A stretch of 64,000 nt of DNA from the NCBI RefSeq assembly GCF_000422465.1, contig NZ_KE383846.1, positions 394,555-458,554 on the forward strand, read 5' to 3'. How positions within the stretch are numbered: the first letter of the stretch is position 1; every line of letters begins with the position of its first letter. This DNA is from Paenibacillus harenae DSM 16969 (lineage in GTDB: Bacteria; Bacillota; Bacilli; Paenibacillales; Paenibacillaceae). The position numbers were made by a program, and so were the translations under genes. Shown here in pieces: positions 1 to 8,765 of the stretch. A model generated the notes under the pieces. The model was not told where the DNA came from. It was given only the letters and a program-made list of their open reading frames with translations, and ran no database searches.

Positions 1-2
1 TC

Positions 3-269
3 GTGCAAGAGGGGCTCGGGCTAAACCCCTTCTCACCGGCTCTGTTCGTTTTCTGTAATCGTGAGCGCAACAAACTTAAAATCTTGTACTGGGAGCATAA
101 CGGCTTCTGGCTATACTACCGCAGGCTGGAGCGCGGTACTTTTCAGTGGCCGCAAGCCGGCGGAGAGCCTCTGGCCATCACGAACCGGGAACTCCGTTGG
201 TTGATGGACGGACTATCGCTTAGTCAGCGGCATGCACATCGGAAAGTGCGGGCTGAAGTCGTCATTTAA
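3..269 (+). CDS. tnpB: IS66-family accessory protein TnpB, 5'-truncated by window edge
   Basis: This is the C-terminal part of the short accessory protein (Orf2/TnpB) of IS66-type insertion sequences. The visible residues contain the family signature: an NPFSPALFVF stretch, then CNR, then KLKILYW and FWLYYRRLERG, and a late ITNRELRWLMDGL. Full-length members are near 115 residues, so roughly the first 25-30 lie outside the window; the GTG at position 3 is probably an internal valine. IS66 elements normally carry the large transposase TnpC directly downstream, but here the next sequence is a tRNA fragment and then an unrelated gene on the other strand, so the element is broken. The role of TnpB in transposition is accessory and not fully understood. 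Confidence 0.85.
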   Translation: MQEGLGLNPFSPALFVFCNRERNKLKILYWEHNGFWLYYRRLERGTFQWPQAGGEPLAITNRELRWLMDGLSLSQRHAHRKVRAEVVI

Positions 270-288
270 CAAATCATATTAAATCGTC

Positions 289-336
289 AATCGAACCCCT
301 GACCTCATCGCTGCCAGCGATGCGCTCTCCCAGCGG
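289..336 (-). pseudogene. Truncated tRNA-Ala(GGC)-like remnant
   Basis: Read on the minus strand this stretch has the D-loop motif GCTGGGAGAGCGC. It then has a perfect 5-bp anticodon stem (CATCG/CGATG, 306-322) around the loop CTGGCAG, whose anticodon GGC specifies alanine. An AGGTC variable region and a T-arm start AGGGGTTCGATT follow. The match stops exactly at the end of the T-loop: the 3' strand of the T-stem and the acceptor are replaced by AT-rich sequence. The 5' side (337-350) does not form a good D-stem. It therefore cannot be functional. A break at the T-loop next to an IS fragment suggests an old recombination or integration junction; that is inference. Confidence 0.6.
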
Positions 337-362
337 CAAAGAACGCCCCTCTATCAGTAAAC

Positions 363-3300
363 CTATCTTACGATCTCCACTTCTTCAAAAGGAGATTCCT
401 CCAGCTCAAAAATGTTCTGCGCAATCCCTTTTAAGTGAAGATCGAAAAATGCGGCAATATAGGTCCTTTGGGCCTCCAACATTTCAACTGCGTCCGACGT
501 GCCGATAGCGCTTTGTACGATACCCGGCGCCAGGCTCAATTTACTGTCCATTTGCGGCAGGAGAACTTGATAATCCGTATAGGTGTAGTGCATTCCCTTC
601 GGAACGGCTATGTCATATTTCCAGCCGGTAGACTGTTGCCAGAAGGACAATCTGTCTTTGCGCGTCAGATGCGAGTCGAGGTCGTTTTCGTCAGCATAGC
701 CGGATTCCATCAGCATAAATGGTCGGTCCAATCCGTGTTCGGCAACCGGCAGCGGGTGGTCGGGCATATGGCCCATTGTGCCATCCATGTCGATGCCGGC
801 GTCGAATCGATCATCCTCGTACATCGTTTGAGCCGCGGTCGCACCGCCTGCCGAATGGCCGTAAATTCCTACTTTCGAAAGATCAAACGCCGTTGCAAGA
901 CCGTCAGGCAAAGCGTCCTCCTCAACATCAGGATTGCCGCCGCCTGCGGTTATCTCAAGCTGATTCAAGACATACTTCATATCGTCGACCCGGACATCGT
1001 TCATTTTCAATATCGTCTTCCAGTCTCCGACTTGCGGCAAAGCTTCCTCCAGTAATCTTCCACCGGGAAATTCTACCGCTGACGTTTCGTATGTGTGGTC
1101 GGTTGTAACAACGATATAGCCCTTACTGGCCAGTTCTTCCACCACAACTGTGCCTAAATTTCTTGGGACGCTGCCACCCGGCGAATAAAAAACGACAGGA
1201 AAGCCGCTGTCCACCCGGTATGCCGGCGCATCTATCCAAGCATTGGTTTTCATGTCCTGCCAGTCGATCGTACCCGAGTCAAGTCCTACACTCTCGATTG
1301 TATTTTGGTCATAGTATTGCGCCGCAAGAGGATGAATATATGGCGCTTTCTCCGTTCCCTGTTCTGCAGCGGGATACCAAATGCTGATCATCAATTCCCG
1401 CTTTTGATCCGGAACCCATGGATCGTCGCGGTTATTATCTCGCAAATGGAGTTCGGTCGTGCCTATTTCATAATGGCCTGTCGGCTTTGGAAGAGAGAGT
1501 TCGATAGTCGGTATAGAAGCCATGTCCGAACGGTTTTGAGGCATTGTCTCCAAAAGCCAAATTCCTGTGCCGGCGATGAGCGGAATAAGCATAATCGTAA
1601 CCCATTTTGATATATTCGACGCTTCGCCGGTGATCGTTTTATTCATGGCATTTACAGTAAAGAAGTAATAAAGCGTATAGATCAACATAAATGCGATGAC
1701 GCAAAAGCCGATCGGAAAAGTTAAATCCACGGAAGCCATCCCGCTAAACATTCTTCTAAGCAAATTCATTATTGCAGCATAGTTTAATAATCCGATAATG
1801 AGAGGCAGCCCAAAGATAAACAGACCTTGCTTTAATAGTGAACGATGAATATCTTTGTTCGAAATACCGATTTTTTTTAAGATGTCATACTTCACCTTGT
1901 CTACGCTAGCTTCGGTAAGCTGTTTGAAATAGAGGATGCTTCCCGTGGCAATAATAAAAATAAGTCCGAGAAAGCCCAGAATAAATACGTTAAATCCCGC
2001 TTCCTCAATGCCGGCGCGATATACGGAGTAAAACGTGGAGAGCTTTGCCTCCGGCGTCTTGACTCCCGCTAGTGCGTTGGCGGTAGCTTTCGTATCCTTC
2101 TGATCAGTAACGGCATAACCGATATAGGTTAGCGGTGCAATCTGCGCTTTGACCCGCTCGAAATCCGAATCTCCAATCACAATCATAATATCGGGGTAGC
2201 TCCAGTTAATGATTCGCTCCACGGTCATACCGTCAAAGAAAAAGGAGCTGTCCCCATTCGGCAGATTTAAGGTAATGCGTTCGCCTGCGAAGTCGGAGGC
2301 GTCATAGCCCGTATACATAGGGCGTATGCCAATTGCTCTTCCTTCTTCCGGAGCGTCCAGAAGCGGCAATCTCAACTGATTCGCCACTTCGTTATAAGCA
2401 TCGACCGATACGATTTTCACCGGGTTCTCGGCGGCGGCAGAAGCTTTTTCCGGGAGGATGTCGGAATTTGACGAATGGCCTCTGGATTCGATAACTGGTA
2501 TTTCCGCTCTAGCGGTTATGCTATGCTCCGCGTCTGCACGGATAATCTCATCGATGTTCCTGTTAAATTCTGATCCCTGCCCGATATGCATATAGCTGAA
2601 CGGCGCCGTCAGCCGCGCGGTTTCCCTGGCGCTGTAATATATACCGAAGCCTGTGGAAACAGCGCAGAGCGCCAATGCTGTCAGTATGGAAATCATGGCA
2701 AGCATGTTGGCATTGCCCTTAATACGGTAAACCAGGTTCGATACGCCGATAATGTTCATGCCCTTGTAGTAGCTTCGTTTTCTCTTTCGCATCGTCTTCA
2801 GAAGAAATACAACCAGAGAAGAGAACAACAGAAAAGTTCCGGCGACGATCCCCAACGTCATCACCGACAGATTGATTAGAATATCCGTGTTGTCGTCAAA
2901 GTCGCGATAGGCGTAAGCATAGCCGGCCACAATCAACACAGCTGCCAGAATGGCCGTAATGACGCTTGTCTTCGGCTCGCGCTCTCCTTCCTTCTCGGCT
3001 TGAAACAGCTCCACCAGCTTATATTTATAGATCAACCGGTAGCCCTGCAACGACGTAAACAAAATAATGACCGCAAATACGATGCCGGTGTTAACGATGG
3101 CGCGTATGGAAAATGCAGTTCCGACCGTAATGTCCACATCGAGAATACGGACGAACAGCATCGAAAACAGCTGAGAGAAAAACGCGCCGCCAATAATGCC
3201 GACAAATAAGACGGCAGCGCCCATCAGCATATTTTCAAAGAAAAACAGCTTGCCGACCGTTCTCTTCGGCAGTCCCAAAAGGGAATAGAGTCCTGCCTCT

Positions 3301-3557
3301 TTTTTGCGACTGCGGTAAAAGAAATGATTGGAATAAAGCATGAAAACCGTAACGAACAGCAGCAGAATGATCGAACCCAACATAAAAAGCGACGCCATAC
3401 TTTGGCTTGATTCGATGCTTTTCGCGATGTCTTGGTTATACCCGAGCGAAACAAAGATATAATACACCATGACACTTGCGAGCATGGAAATAAAGTAGAT
3501 CAAGTAGTTATTGAAATTCCCCTTTATATTCTTTTTTGCTACATCAAACAGCGTCAT
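363..3557 (-). CDS. Bce-type ABC permease fused to a PAF-acetylhydrolase-like alpha/beta hydrolase
   Basis: This 1064-residue protein joins two complete proteins. Residues 1-640 are a BceB/FtsX-type permease: ten predicted membrane helices (about 15-40, 55-75, 108-135, 150-170, 198-216, 228-255, 283-308, 522-545, 577-600, 614-634) with the typical large extracellular domain at 309-520. BceB itself ends near residue 640. Here an extra helix follows (651-670), then a PAF-acetylhydrolase/lipase domain starting LPKPTGHYEIGTTELHL. Its nucleophile elbow is GHSAGG (Ser902), with Asp925 (DMDG) and His990 (GMHYTYTD) as the likely triad. With the N-terminus inside, the eleventh helix should put the hydrolase outside the membrane. 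The start has a GGGGGG ribosome site and overlaps the ATPase gene by 14 bases. Bce systems sense and counter lipid-II-directed peptide antibiotics; a secreted-side esterase on the permease could act on a lipid or lipopeptide (inference). Confidence 0.88.
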   Translation of the reverse strand: MTLFDVAKKNIKGNFNNYLIYFISMLASVMVYYIFVSLGYNQDIAKSIESSQSMASLFMLGSIILLLFVTVFMLYSNHFFYRSRKKEAGLYSLLGLPKRTVGKLFFFENMLMGAAVLFVGIIGGAFFSQLFSMLFVRILDVDITVGTAFSIRAIVNTGIVFAVIILFTSLQGYRLIYKYKLVELFQAEKEGEREPKTSVITAILAAVLIVAGYAYAYRDFDDNTDILINLSVMTLGIVAGTFLLFSSLVVFLLKTMRKRKRSYYKGMNIIGVSNLVYRIKGNANMLAMISILTALALCAVSTGFGIYYSARETARLTAPFSYMHIGQGSEFNRNIDEIIRADAEHSITARAEIPVIESRGHSSNSDILPEKASAAAENPVKIVSVDAYNEVANQLRLPLLDAPEEGRAIGIRPMYTGYDASDFAGERITLNLPNGDSSFFFDGMTVERIINWSYPDIMIVIGDSDFERVKAQIAPLTYIGYAVTDQKDTKATANALAGVKTPEAKLSTFYSVYRAGIEEAGFNVFILGFLGLIFIIATGSILYFKQLTEASVDKVKYDILKKIGISNKDIHRSLLKQGLFIFGLPLIIGLLNYAAIMNLLRRMFSGMASVDLTFPIGFCVIAFMLIYTLYYFFTVNAMNKTITGEASNISKWVTIMLIPLIAGTGIWLLETMPQNRSDMASIPTIELSLPKPTGHYEIGTTELHLRDNNRDDPWVPDQKRELMISIWYPAAEQGTEKAPYIHPLAAQYYDQNTIESVGLDSGTIDWQDMKTNAWIDAPAYRVDSGFPVVFYSPGGSVPRNLGTVVVEELASKGYIVVTTDHTYETSAVEFPGGRLLEEALPQVGDWKTILKMNDVRVDDMKYVLNQLEITAGGGNPDVEEDALPDGLATAFDLSKVGIYGHSAGGATAAQTMYEDDRFDAGIDMDGTMGHMPDHPLPVAEHGLDRPFMLMESGYADENDLDSHLTRKDRLSFWQQSTGWKYDIAVPKGMHYTYTDYQVLLPQMDSKLSLAPGIVQSAIGTSDAVEMLEAQRTYIAAFFDLHLKGIAQNIFELEESPFEEVEIVR

Positions 3558-4314
3558 TGGCGTTTCCCCCCAGCACTGTCAGCACATCAAGAATTTTTTT
3601 GAAGAAGACTTTTCTAGGATGATCTCCCTTGACAATTTCCGTGAATATTTCCCCGTCCCGCAAAAACAGCACACGCCGGCAAAAGCTGGCGGCAAATGCG
3701 TCATGGGTTACGATCAAAATTGTCGCCCCATCTACCTCGTTCAGGCTGGTAAGCGCCTGAAGCAAATCTGTCGCCGCTTTTGAGTCGAGAGCGCCGGTTG
3801 GCTCATCCGCGAGCACAATCGAAGGCCGCGTAATAATCGCCCTGGCGGCGGCGGTGCGCTGCTTCTGCCCGCCCGAAATTTGGTAGGGGTATTTGGAAAG
3901 AAGTTCTGTAATATTAAATTTCTCCGCGATCAACGCCACCCGATTTTCCAGCTCGGTTACATCTGTTTTAGAAAGCGCCAACGGCAGAATGATGTTCTCC
4001 TTTACAGTCAAAGTATCCAGCAAATTATAGTCCTGAAAAATAAAACCGAGCTTGTTGCGGCGAAATTCGGAAAGCTCATGCTCTTTCATTACGTTTATGT
4101 TAACGCCGTCGACGATGATTTCACCCGACGTAGCTTGATCGATTGTCGCAAGAATATTGAGCATTGTCGATTTGCCCGATCCCGATGGACCCATAATTCC
4201 GATAAATTCGCCTTCATTCACCGTAAGATCAACGCCGCCTAGCGCGGGAAAAAGATTCCCCTTTCCACCATATATTTTTTTCACATGCTTGGCGGATACG
4301 ATTGTTTTTTTCAT
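3544..4314 (-). CDS. ABC transporter ATP-binding protein, BceA type
   Basis: Cytoplasmic ATPase partner of the fused permease. It shows Walker A GPSGSGKST, the signature ISGGQKQR and Walker B VLADEPTGALD, in the MacB/LolD/BceA-like layout of about 256 residues. The ATG at 4314 is preferred over one at 4323, because AAAGGG lies at proper distance upstream of the former. The gene overlaps the permease start, so the two are translated together. Divergent to it is the response regulator gene, the usual arrangement for Bce detoxification modules, in which the transporter also serves as the sensor for the kinase. Confidence 0.92.
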   Translation of the reverse strand: MKKTIVSAKHVKKIYGGKGNLFPALGGVDLTVNEGEFIGIMGPSGSGKSTMLNILATIDQATSGEIIVDGVNINVMKEHELSEFRRNKLGFIFQDYNLLDTLTVKENIILPLALSKTDVTELENRVALIAEKFNITELLSKYPYQISGGQKQRTAAARAIITRPSIVLADEPTGALDSKAATDLLQALTSLNEVDGATILIVTHDAFAASFCRRVLFLRDGEIFTEIVKGDHPRKVFFKKILDVLTVLGGNANDAV

Positions 4315-4339
4315 AGATACCATCCCTTTGATGTTGAGT

Positions 4340-4453
4340 TATAAGTCTATCTTACAACGCCATCCGGCTTTCGTCCCTTTCCCAATCTTACAAACGCGTG
4401 CTAGCGCCTTACATTCTTGAAAGGTATAATGAGATTGATTTGGAGGTGGAATC
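4340..4453. promoter_or_regulatory. Divergent promoter region of the Bce-type module
   Basis: This 110-base stretch separates the ATPase (minus) from the response regulator (plus). A perfect -10 hexamer TATAAT is at 4425-4430 facing the regulator, but I see no good -35 at 17 bases, consistent with an activator-dependent promoter. Three copies of CTTACA (near 4351, 4387 and 4408) could be half sites for the response regulator, but I could not fit them to the TNACA-N4-TGTAA pattern known for BceR. GGAGGTGG at about 4442-4449 is the ribosome site of the GTG start at 4454. Confidence 0.4.
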
Positions 4454-5125
4454 GTGAATATTATGATTGTTGAAGATGACCCGATCATTAGCGACATGCT
4501 GGCCAAAACCGTCAAAAAATGGGGTTACGAGACCGCGGTTGTTACGGAATTTCATACGATACTCGATCAGTTTGTCAAATATACGCCGAAGCTTGTTCTC
4601 ATGGATATTAACCTGCCCGTTTACGATGGATTTTACTGGTGCGAAAAAATCAGAGGTGTTTCCAACGTTCCGATTCTATTCCTTTCGTCAAGGGACACGC
4701 CGATGGATATGGTCATGGCGATGAATATGGGCGGCGACGACTATATGCAAAAGCCTTTTTTCGAGGACGTCTTGATGGCGAAGATCAAAGCTTTGCTGCG
4801 CCGGGCCTATTCGTATGCGGAAACGGTGTCTGATGCGATAGAGCATAACGGCCTTGTGTTGAATATTAACGGGAGCGTTGCGATCGTGAGCGATAAGAGC
4901 GCGGAGCTGACCAAAAACGAGCTGAAAATTCTTAGCATGCTGATGCGCAGTCGAGGGAACATCGTAAGCAGGGAAAAAATCATGCGAGGACTTTGGGAGG
5001 ACGAAAGCTTCGTGGATGACAACACCCTCACGGTCAATATGACAAGGCTTCGCAAGAAGTTGTCGGAATTGGGCAAACCGGACTATATCGGCACCATCAA
5101 GGGAGAAGGGTATGTCATAAGATGA
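4454..5125 (+). CDS. OmpR-family response regulator, BceR type
   Basis: A 223-residue regulator with a receiver domain (about 1-118: acidic pocket E7, D8, D9, phosphoacceptor Asp51 in LMDINLP, conserved Lys100 in YMQKPF) and a winged-helix DNA-binding domain (about 125-223, ending GTIKGEGYVIR). It starts with GTG behind a strong GGAGGTGG site. It overlaps the kinase gene by ATGA, so the pair is co-translated. By family knowledge it should switch on the divergent transporter genes when the transporter-kinase complex meets its peptide substrate. Confidence 0.93.
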   Translation: MNIMIVEDDPIISDMLAKTVKKWGYETAVVTEFHTILDQFVKYTPKLVLMDINLPVYDGFYWCEKIRGVSNVPILFLSSRDTPMDMVMAMNMGGDDYMQKPFFEDVLMAKIKALLRRAYSYAETVSDAIEHNGLVLNINGSVAIVSDKSAELTKNELKILSMLMRSRGNIVSREKIMRGLWEDESFVDDNTLTVNMTRLRKKLSELGKPDYIGTIKGEGYVIR

Positions 5126-6132
5126 GTTTTCTTAAATACTTGGACGACAAACGACTCTTCATTTCTTTCTATGTCGTATTGATGATTTTTATTTCGCTGA
5201 TGATTGCCGCGATATCCCGGGACAATGATGCGCCGAACATTGTTTATGTAAATATCGGCGGTCTATTCATATCCGCCGTTTATCTTGCTGCGGATTATTT
5301 CCGCATGTACGCAAGTCTGAAAACGCTGCGGGAATTAAGCGAAGATAGAGGGATTGAAAGCGCGGCGCTCATTCCGAAAGTGAAAAGTCATGAACAGGAG
5401 CTGTATTATCGCTTTATTAAAAAGCTGTATCATGAACATACGAAGGAAGTTGAAAAGCTGTTTGACGAGAAGCTTGATTACAAGGACTTTATCATGGCTT
5501 GGATTCACGAGGTGAAAACTCCCATTACAGCGGCAAGGCTCCTGATTCAAAATACGGATGACAAGAGCGCCGCCAATATCGCCGACCTGTTCGAAAACGA
5601 GCTGGATAAGATTGACCGGTTTGTGGAGCAGGCGCTTTACTACTCCCGGATTGATTCCTTCTCGAAGGACTATCTCATTCAAGATGTATCCCTGAACCGT
5701 CTTGTGAAGGAGACCATAAAGAAATACGCAAAACTGTTTATTGAGCGCAAAATCACCTTTTCCATGTGGGAAGGCGAGGTTTTTGTTTACAGTGATCCGA
5801 AGTGGCTCTCCTTTATTATCGGACAGATCGTCGCTAATTCACTGAAGTATACAAATGCCGGCGGGACCGTATCCTTCGACATACAACATAAGCCGAATGC
5901 AATTTGTCTTGTCATGAGGGATACCGGGATCGGCATAAGCTCGGAGGATATCGGAAGAGTGTTCGATAAAGGTTTTACCGGATCAACCGGCAGACAACAA
6001 TCGAAATCGACAGGTATGGGGCTCTATCTGGCAAAACGGCTTATGCTAAAGCTGGGACATGAAATCGAAATTGAATCCAAGGAAAAAGAATTTACGCAAA
6101 TCATCATTCGTTTTTTGCGCAGCGATCGTTAG
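5122..6132 (+). CDS. Intramembrane-sensing histidine kinase, BceS type
   Basis: A 336-residue kinase with two membrane helices near the N-terminus (about 12-31 and 43-62) joined by a short outside loop, too short to bind ligand itself. That is the hallmark of BceS-like kinases, which receive the signal from the partner ABC permease. The phosphoacceptor is His129 in WIHEVKTP; the N box is NSLKYT, and the G boxes are DTGIGI and GMGLYLAKRL. It overlaps the regulator gene at ATGA. Nothing appears truncated. Confidence 0.93.
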   Translation: MSFLKYLDDKRLFISFYVVLMIFISLMIAAISRDNDAPNIVYVNIGGLFISAVYLAADYFRMYASLKTLRELSEDRGIESAALIPKVKSHEQELYYRFIKKLYHEHTKEVEKLFDEKLDYKDFIMAWIHEVKTPITAARLLIQNTDDKSAANIADLFENELDKIDRFVEQALYYSRIDSFSKDYLIQDVSLNRLVKETIKKYAKLFIERKITFSMWEGEVFVYSDPKWLSFIIGQIVANSLKYTNAGGTVSFDIQHKPNAICLVMRDTGIGISSEDIGRVFDKGFTGSTGRQQSKSTGMGLYLAKRLMLKLGHEIEIESKEKEFTQIIIRFLRSDR

Positions 6133-6253
6133 AGTAAAGCCACCAGACAGTGTCTTGAAAGTAAACTAAAGGTGAAATTTACTCAGACTATTGATTACGT
6201 CTATTGCAACACCGACGAACGGCGAAAAATCCTTTTTTGTTCGTAATACCTTT

Positions 6254-6409
6254 CTACAGCACTTTAACCATTTTGACGACTTCGATTTCGTAGCCCAGAT
6301 GCTTATAGACATTTACGGCCAGTTCGTTGTTATGGAAGACGTTGAGGATGAGCTGCTTATAGCCTTTTTCTTTGGCCCATTCTTCCGCTTTAGTCATCAG
6401 TCTCTTGGC
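6254..6409 (-). pseudogene. GNAT acetyltransferase C-terminal remnant
   Basis: Read on the minus strand, about 51 codons ending at TAG (6254-6256) encode a typical GNAT tail: a KAEEWAKEKGYKQLILNV helix-strand followed by NNELAVNVYKHLGYE, the classic 'A..YEKLGF' region that closes the acetyl-CoA fold. Upstream the frame runs into a stop near 6425 and the N-terminal two thirds, including the acetyl-CoA-binding loop, are missing. It is a decayed gene with no obvious start. The plus-strand open frame over the same bases is only its shadow. Confidence 0.7.
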
Positions 6410-6622
6410 AACGAACAAAATCACCTAACGGTTACTTTAATGAGGAGCTACACTATTTAATTAGCCAAAACTCACTATTTTAGAATGATTCGAGTAACTA
6501 TTAGGATTTAATGAGGTAAACCTCACTCTATCTTCCGAGTTCTACCAAAGAGAATGAAGAATGAGGGTGCTTCATTATTTCCTAATTTCCTTTCCTACTT
6601 CCTACTTTCCTAAACAAAGAAA

Positions 6623-6672
6623 AACCTCCTAAGCAGGTACGGAACAGCGTCCGTGACCAAATTTAGGAGGTT
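6623..6672 (-). terminator. Rho-independent terminator of the NEW3/ABC-2 operon
   Basis: Ten-base arms AACCTCCTAA and TTAGGAGGTT (6623-6632, 6663-6672) enclose an inner hairpin region. On the minus strand the stem runs into TTTTTCTTTGTTT. It lies about 40 bases past the permease stop. Confidence 0.75.
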
Positions 6673-6710
6673 CCGCATCTATGCGGGTAGTTTGAACCGG
6701 CTCCCTGCCG

Positions 6711-7769
6711 TCACCGGGAACGGATTTCCTGACGCATAAACAGCGCGTACGACAGGCCGAAGCAGATCATCGTTGCGGCCAGAAGGCCGACGAGCTGCGG
6801 CCAGGACAGCAGGACGCTCTGAAGAAGCGGAAGCGGACTTGCAATCGCCATGGCGACTTGCTCGGTCGTCAGAGGACCGAGCGTACGGACGCTTGGCATA
6901 AGCAGCGTGCTCGTCGCTTCGGAGAACAGGAAGGCCGGCGACAGCCGATCCAGCAAGAGCATCAGATTGTAATGGCGAAGCAGAACGGTGAAGGCAGACG
7001 CGTCCGCCGGTGCCGTCGCCTTATCGATCAGCCCCGTAATCATGCTGTAGAAGACGGAGAAGAACAGCCACAGCGCGATGCCGGACAACGCCGACGTTGC
7101 CCCTTGGCGGAAGCAGATCGAGAACAGAATGGACAGATTAAGCCAGAAGCCGACGTAGATGACGGCGACCAGCAGAAACAGACTAACGCGCAGCACCTCT
7201 TCGGGCGTTGGCGGATAGCCGATTATCACGAGGCCGAGGCCCATCACCGAAAAGCCGAGAGAATAAAGAACGACCGCGATTAAGAGCAGCGCGGCGGCGA
7301 ATTTCGCCAGTATAAAATCTCCGCGATAGATCGGCTGGGACAAGAGCCGGCTTAACGTCCCTTTGTTCCGCTCCGAATTGACGGCGTCAAAGCCGAGCGC
7401 AATGCCCATCAGCGGACCTAGAAAAGAAACGAATGTCACGAACGTCGGCAGCGAGCCGTCGGAAGCGGTGAACATCCGCAGAAACAAGAACGAATCGTCC
7501 GTCTGCTGCGACTGGGTGCCGGCTTGAATCGCCGTCACAGCGGCATATATCGACCCAATGCAGGCAAGTACGATGATGCCGAGCAGAATGCCGAATCGCC
7601 AGCTCCGCATATGGTCGCCGAATTCCTTGCGAACAATGGCCCAAAACGGAGACACGGTACCCAGTTCGCGTTTTGCGAATTCGGATTTCGGGCCCGGGAT
7701 TCGCAGGACGCTAAGCTGCTCGGTCAGCCGTTTCCAATAGCCGCCGCGGTTAGCGGTTGTTTCGCTCAT
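6711..7769 (-). CDS. ABC-2 type transporter permease
   Basis: Membrane half of an ABC exporter. The chosen ATG (7769) has GGAGGCGG seven bases upstream and lies inside the end of the ATPase gene; the protein is then about 352 residues. After a soluble N-terminus it has one helix (GILLGIIVLACIGSIYAAV), a periplasm-side segment with FLRMFT, and then at least five more helices. NSERNKGTLSRLLSQP is the typical ABC-2 cytoplasmic motif seen in NosY-like and gliding-type permeases. Together with the ATPase and the NEW3 protein it forms a three-gene operon; the substrate is unknown. Confidence 0.88.
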   Translation of the reverse strand: MSETTANRGGYWKRLTEQLSVLRIPGPKSEFAKRELGTVSPFWAIVRKEFGDHMRSWRFGILLGIIVLACIGSIYAAVTAIQAGTQSQQTDDSFLFLRMFTASDGSLPTFVTFVSFLGPLMGIALGFDAVNSERNKGTLSRLLSQPIYRGDFILAKFAAALLLIAVVLYSLGFSVMGLGLVIIGYPPTPEEVLRVSLFLLVAVIYVGFWLNLSILFSICFRQGATSALSGIALWLFFSVFYSMITGLIDKATAPADASAFTVLLRHYNLMLLLDRLSPAFLFSEATSTLLMPSVRTLGPLTTEQVAMAIASPLPLLQSVLLSWPQLVGLLAATMICFGLSYALFMRQEIRSR

Positions 7770-8763
7770 GCGAACCGCCTCCTTCAAAATAACGATGGTA
7801 AATATCATCGAGTCCGTATTGCTTGCGGCGGATGGCTTGCAGCTGCGCGCCGCTTTCGATGACGGTCTTGGCTGCTGCGGACGTCCGATCGCCGCTGCAA
7901 ATGAGTACGGCATGGCAGATCTCTCCCGAATCGGCAGCCGCCGGCTCCGGTCCGCGGTACTCGATTACCCCTTCCAGAGATGCCAGCCGCTCGGCTAGCG
8001 CCGCCGTCCAGCCCGACGCTTCGATTTCGACCGTAACCGAGCCGTCGTCGTCGAGCTGCTCCGCCAAGCTTGGAACATCGCCGCAGGCAATAAGCTCGCC
8101 GCGCACGAACAGGCCGACCCGGTCGCAAATTTGCTGCACCTGATGAAGATGATGCGAGGAGAGCAGCACCGTAAGGCCCTCGTTGCGGCTGAGATCATGA
8201 ATCAGCTGCAGCAGCTCGCGCACCCCTTCGGGGTCGATGCCGAGCGTCGGCTCATCGAGAATGACGACCTCGGGTTTCTTGATGAGAACGTCGGCGATCC
8301 CGAGCCTCTGCCTCATTCCTCTGGAGAATGCGCCGGCTTTCTTGTATACGGCTTCCCCAAGCCCTACCCGGTCAAGCAGCTCCAAGGCCCGCTCGCGGCC
8401 CTCCCTTTCCTTCATCCCGTTCAGGCTTGCCGTGAACAGTAAATTATCAAGAGCGGTCCGGTCATCGTAGAAGCCGATGTCATCGGGCATGTATCCGACA
8501 CGCCGCTTCACGTCGAGCGCCTGTCTGGCCGGATCTAATCCGCATACGCTGGCCGTGCCGCTCGTCGGCTCGGTTAAGCCGAGCATCATCAGAATTGTCG
8601 TTGTTTTACCCGCGCCGTTCGGTCCGAGAAGGCCGAATATTTCCCCGCGTTCAATCGTCAAGTTCAAGCCGTTGACCGCGGTTTGCTCGCCGTACTTCTT
8701 GGTGAGCTGCCGCAGATCGATGACGGACGCCCCGGACGGCGGACATTCGGTTGCTCGTTCCAT
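7750..8763 (-). CDS. ABC transporter ATP-binding protein, ABC-2 exporter type
   Basis: A 337-residue ATPase of the NatA/NosF-like group. Walker A is GPNGAGKTT, the signature is FSRGMRQRLGIA, and Walker B is VVILDEPTLGIDP, followed by the H-loop SSHHLHQV. A C-terminal extension of about 100 residues (after 'ACGDVPSLAEQ') is typical for this group and probably contacts the permease. It follows the NEW3 gene by two bases and overlaps the permease start, so the three genes form one transcript. Confidence 0.92.
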   Translation of the reverse strand: MERATECPPSGASVIDLRQLTKKYGEQTAVNGLNLTIERGEIFGLLGPNGAGKTTTILMMLGLTEPTSGTASVCGLDPARQALDVKRRVGYMPDDIGFYDDRTALDNLLFTASLNGMKEREGRERALELLDRVGLGEAVYKKAGAFSRGMRQRLGIADVLIKKPEVVILDEPTLGIDPEGVRELLQLIHDLSRNEGLTVLLSSHHLHQVQQICDRVGLFVRGELIACGDVPSLAEQLDDDGSVTVEIEASGWTAALAERLASLEGVIEYRGPEPAAADSGEICHAVLICSGDRTSAAAKTVIESGAQLQAIRRKQYGLDDIYHRYFEGGGSHERNNR

Positions 8764-8765
8764 GA

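Noticed and set aside
435..1055. Long plus-strand frame of 206 codons opposite the hydrolase domain
   Set aside because: It is a shadow of the minus-strand fusion gene; composition and lack of any family motif or ribosome site argue against coding.
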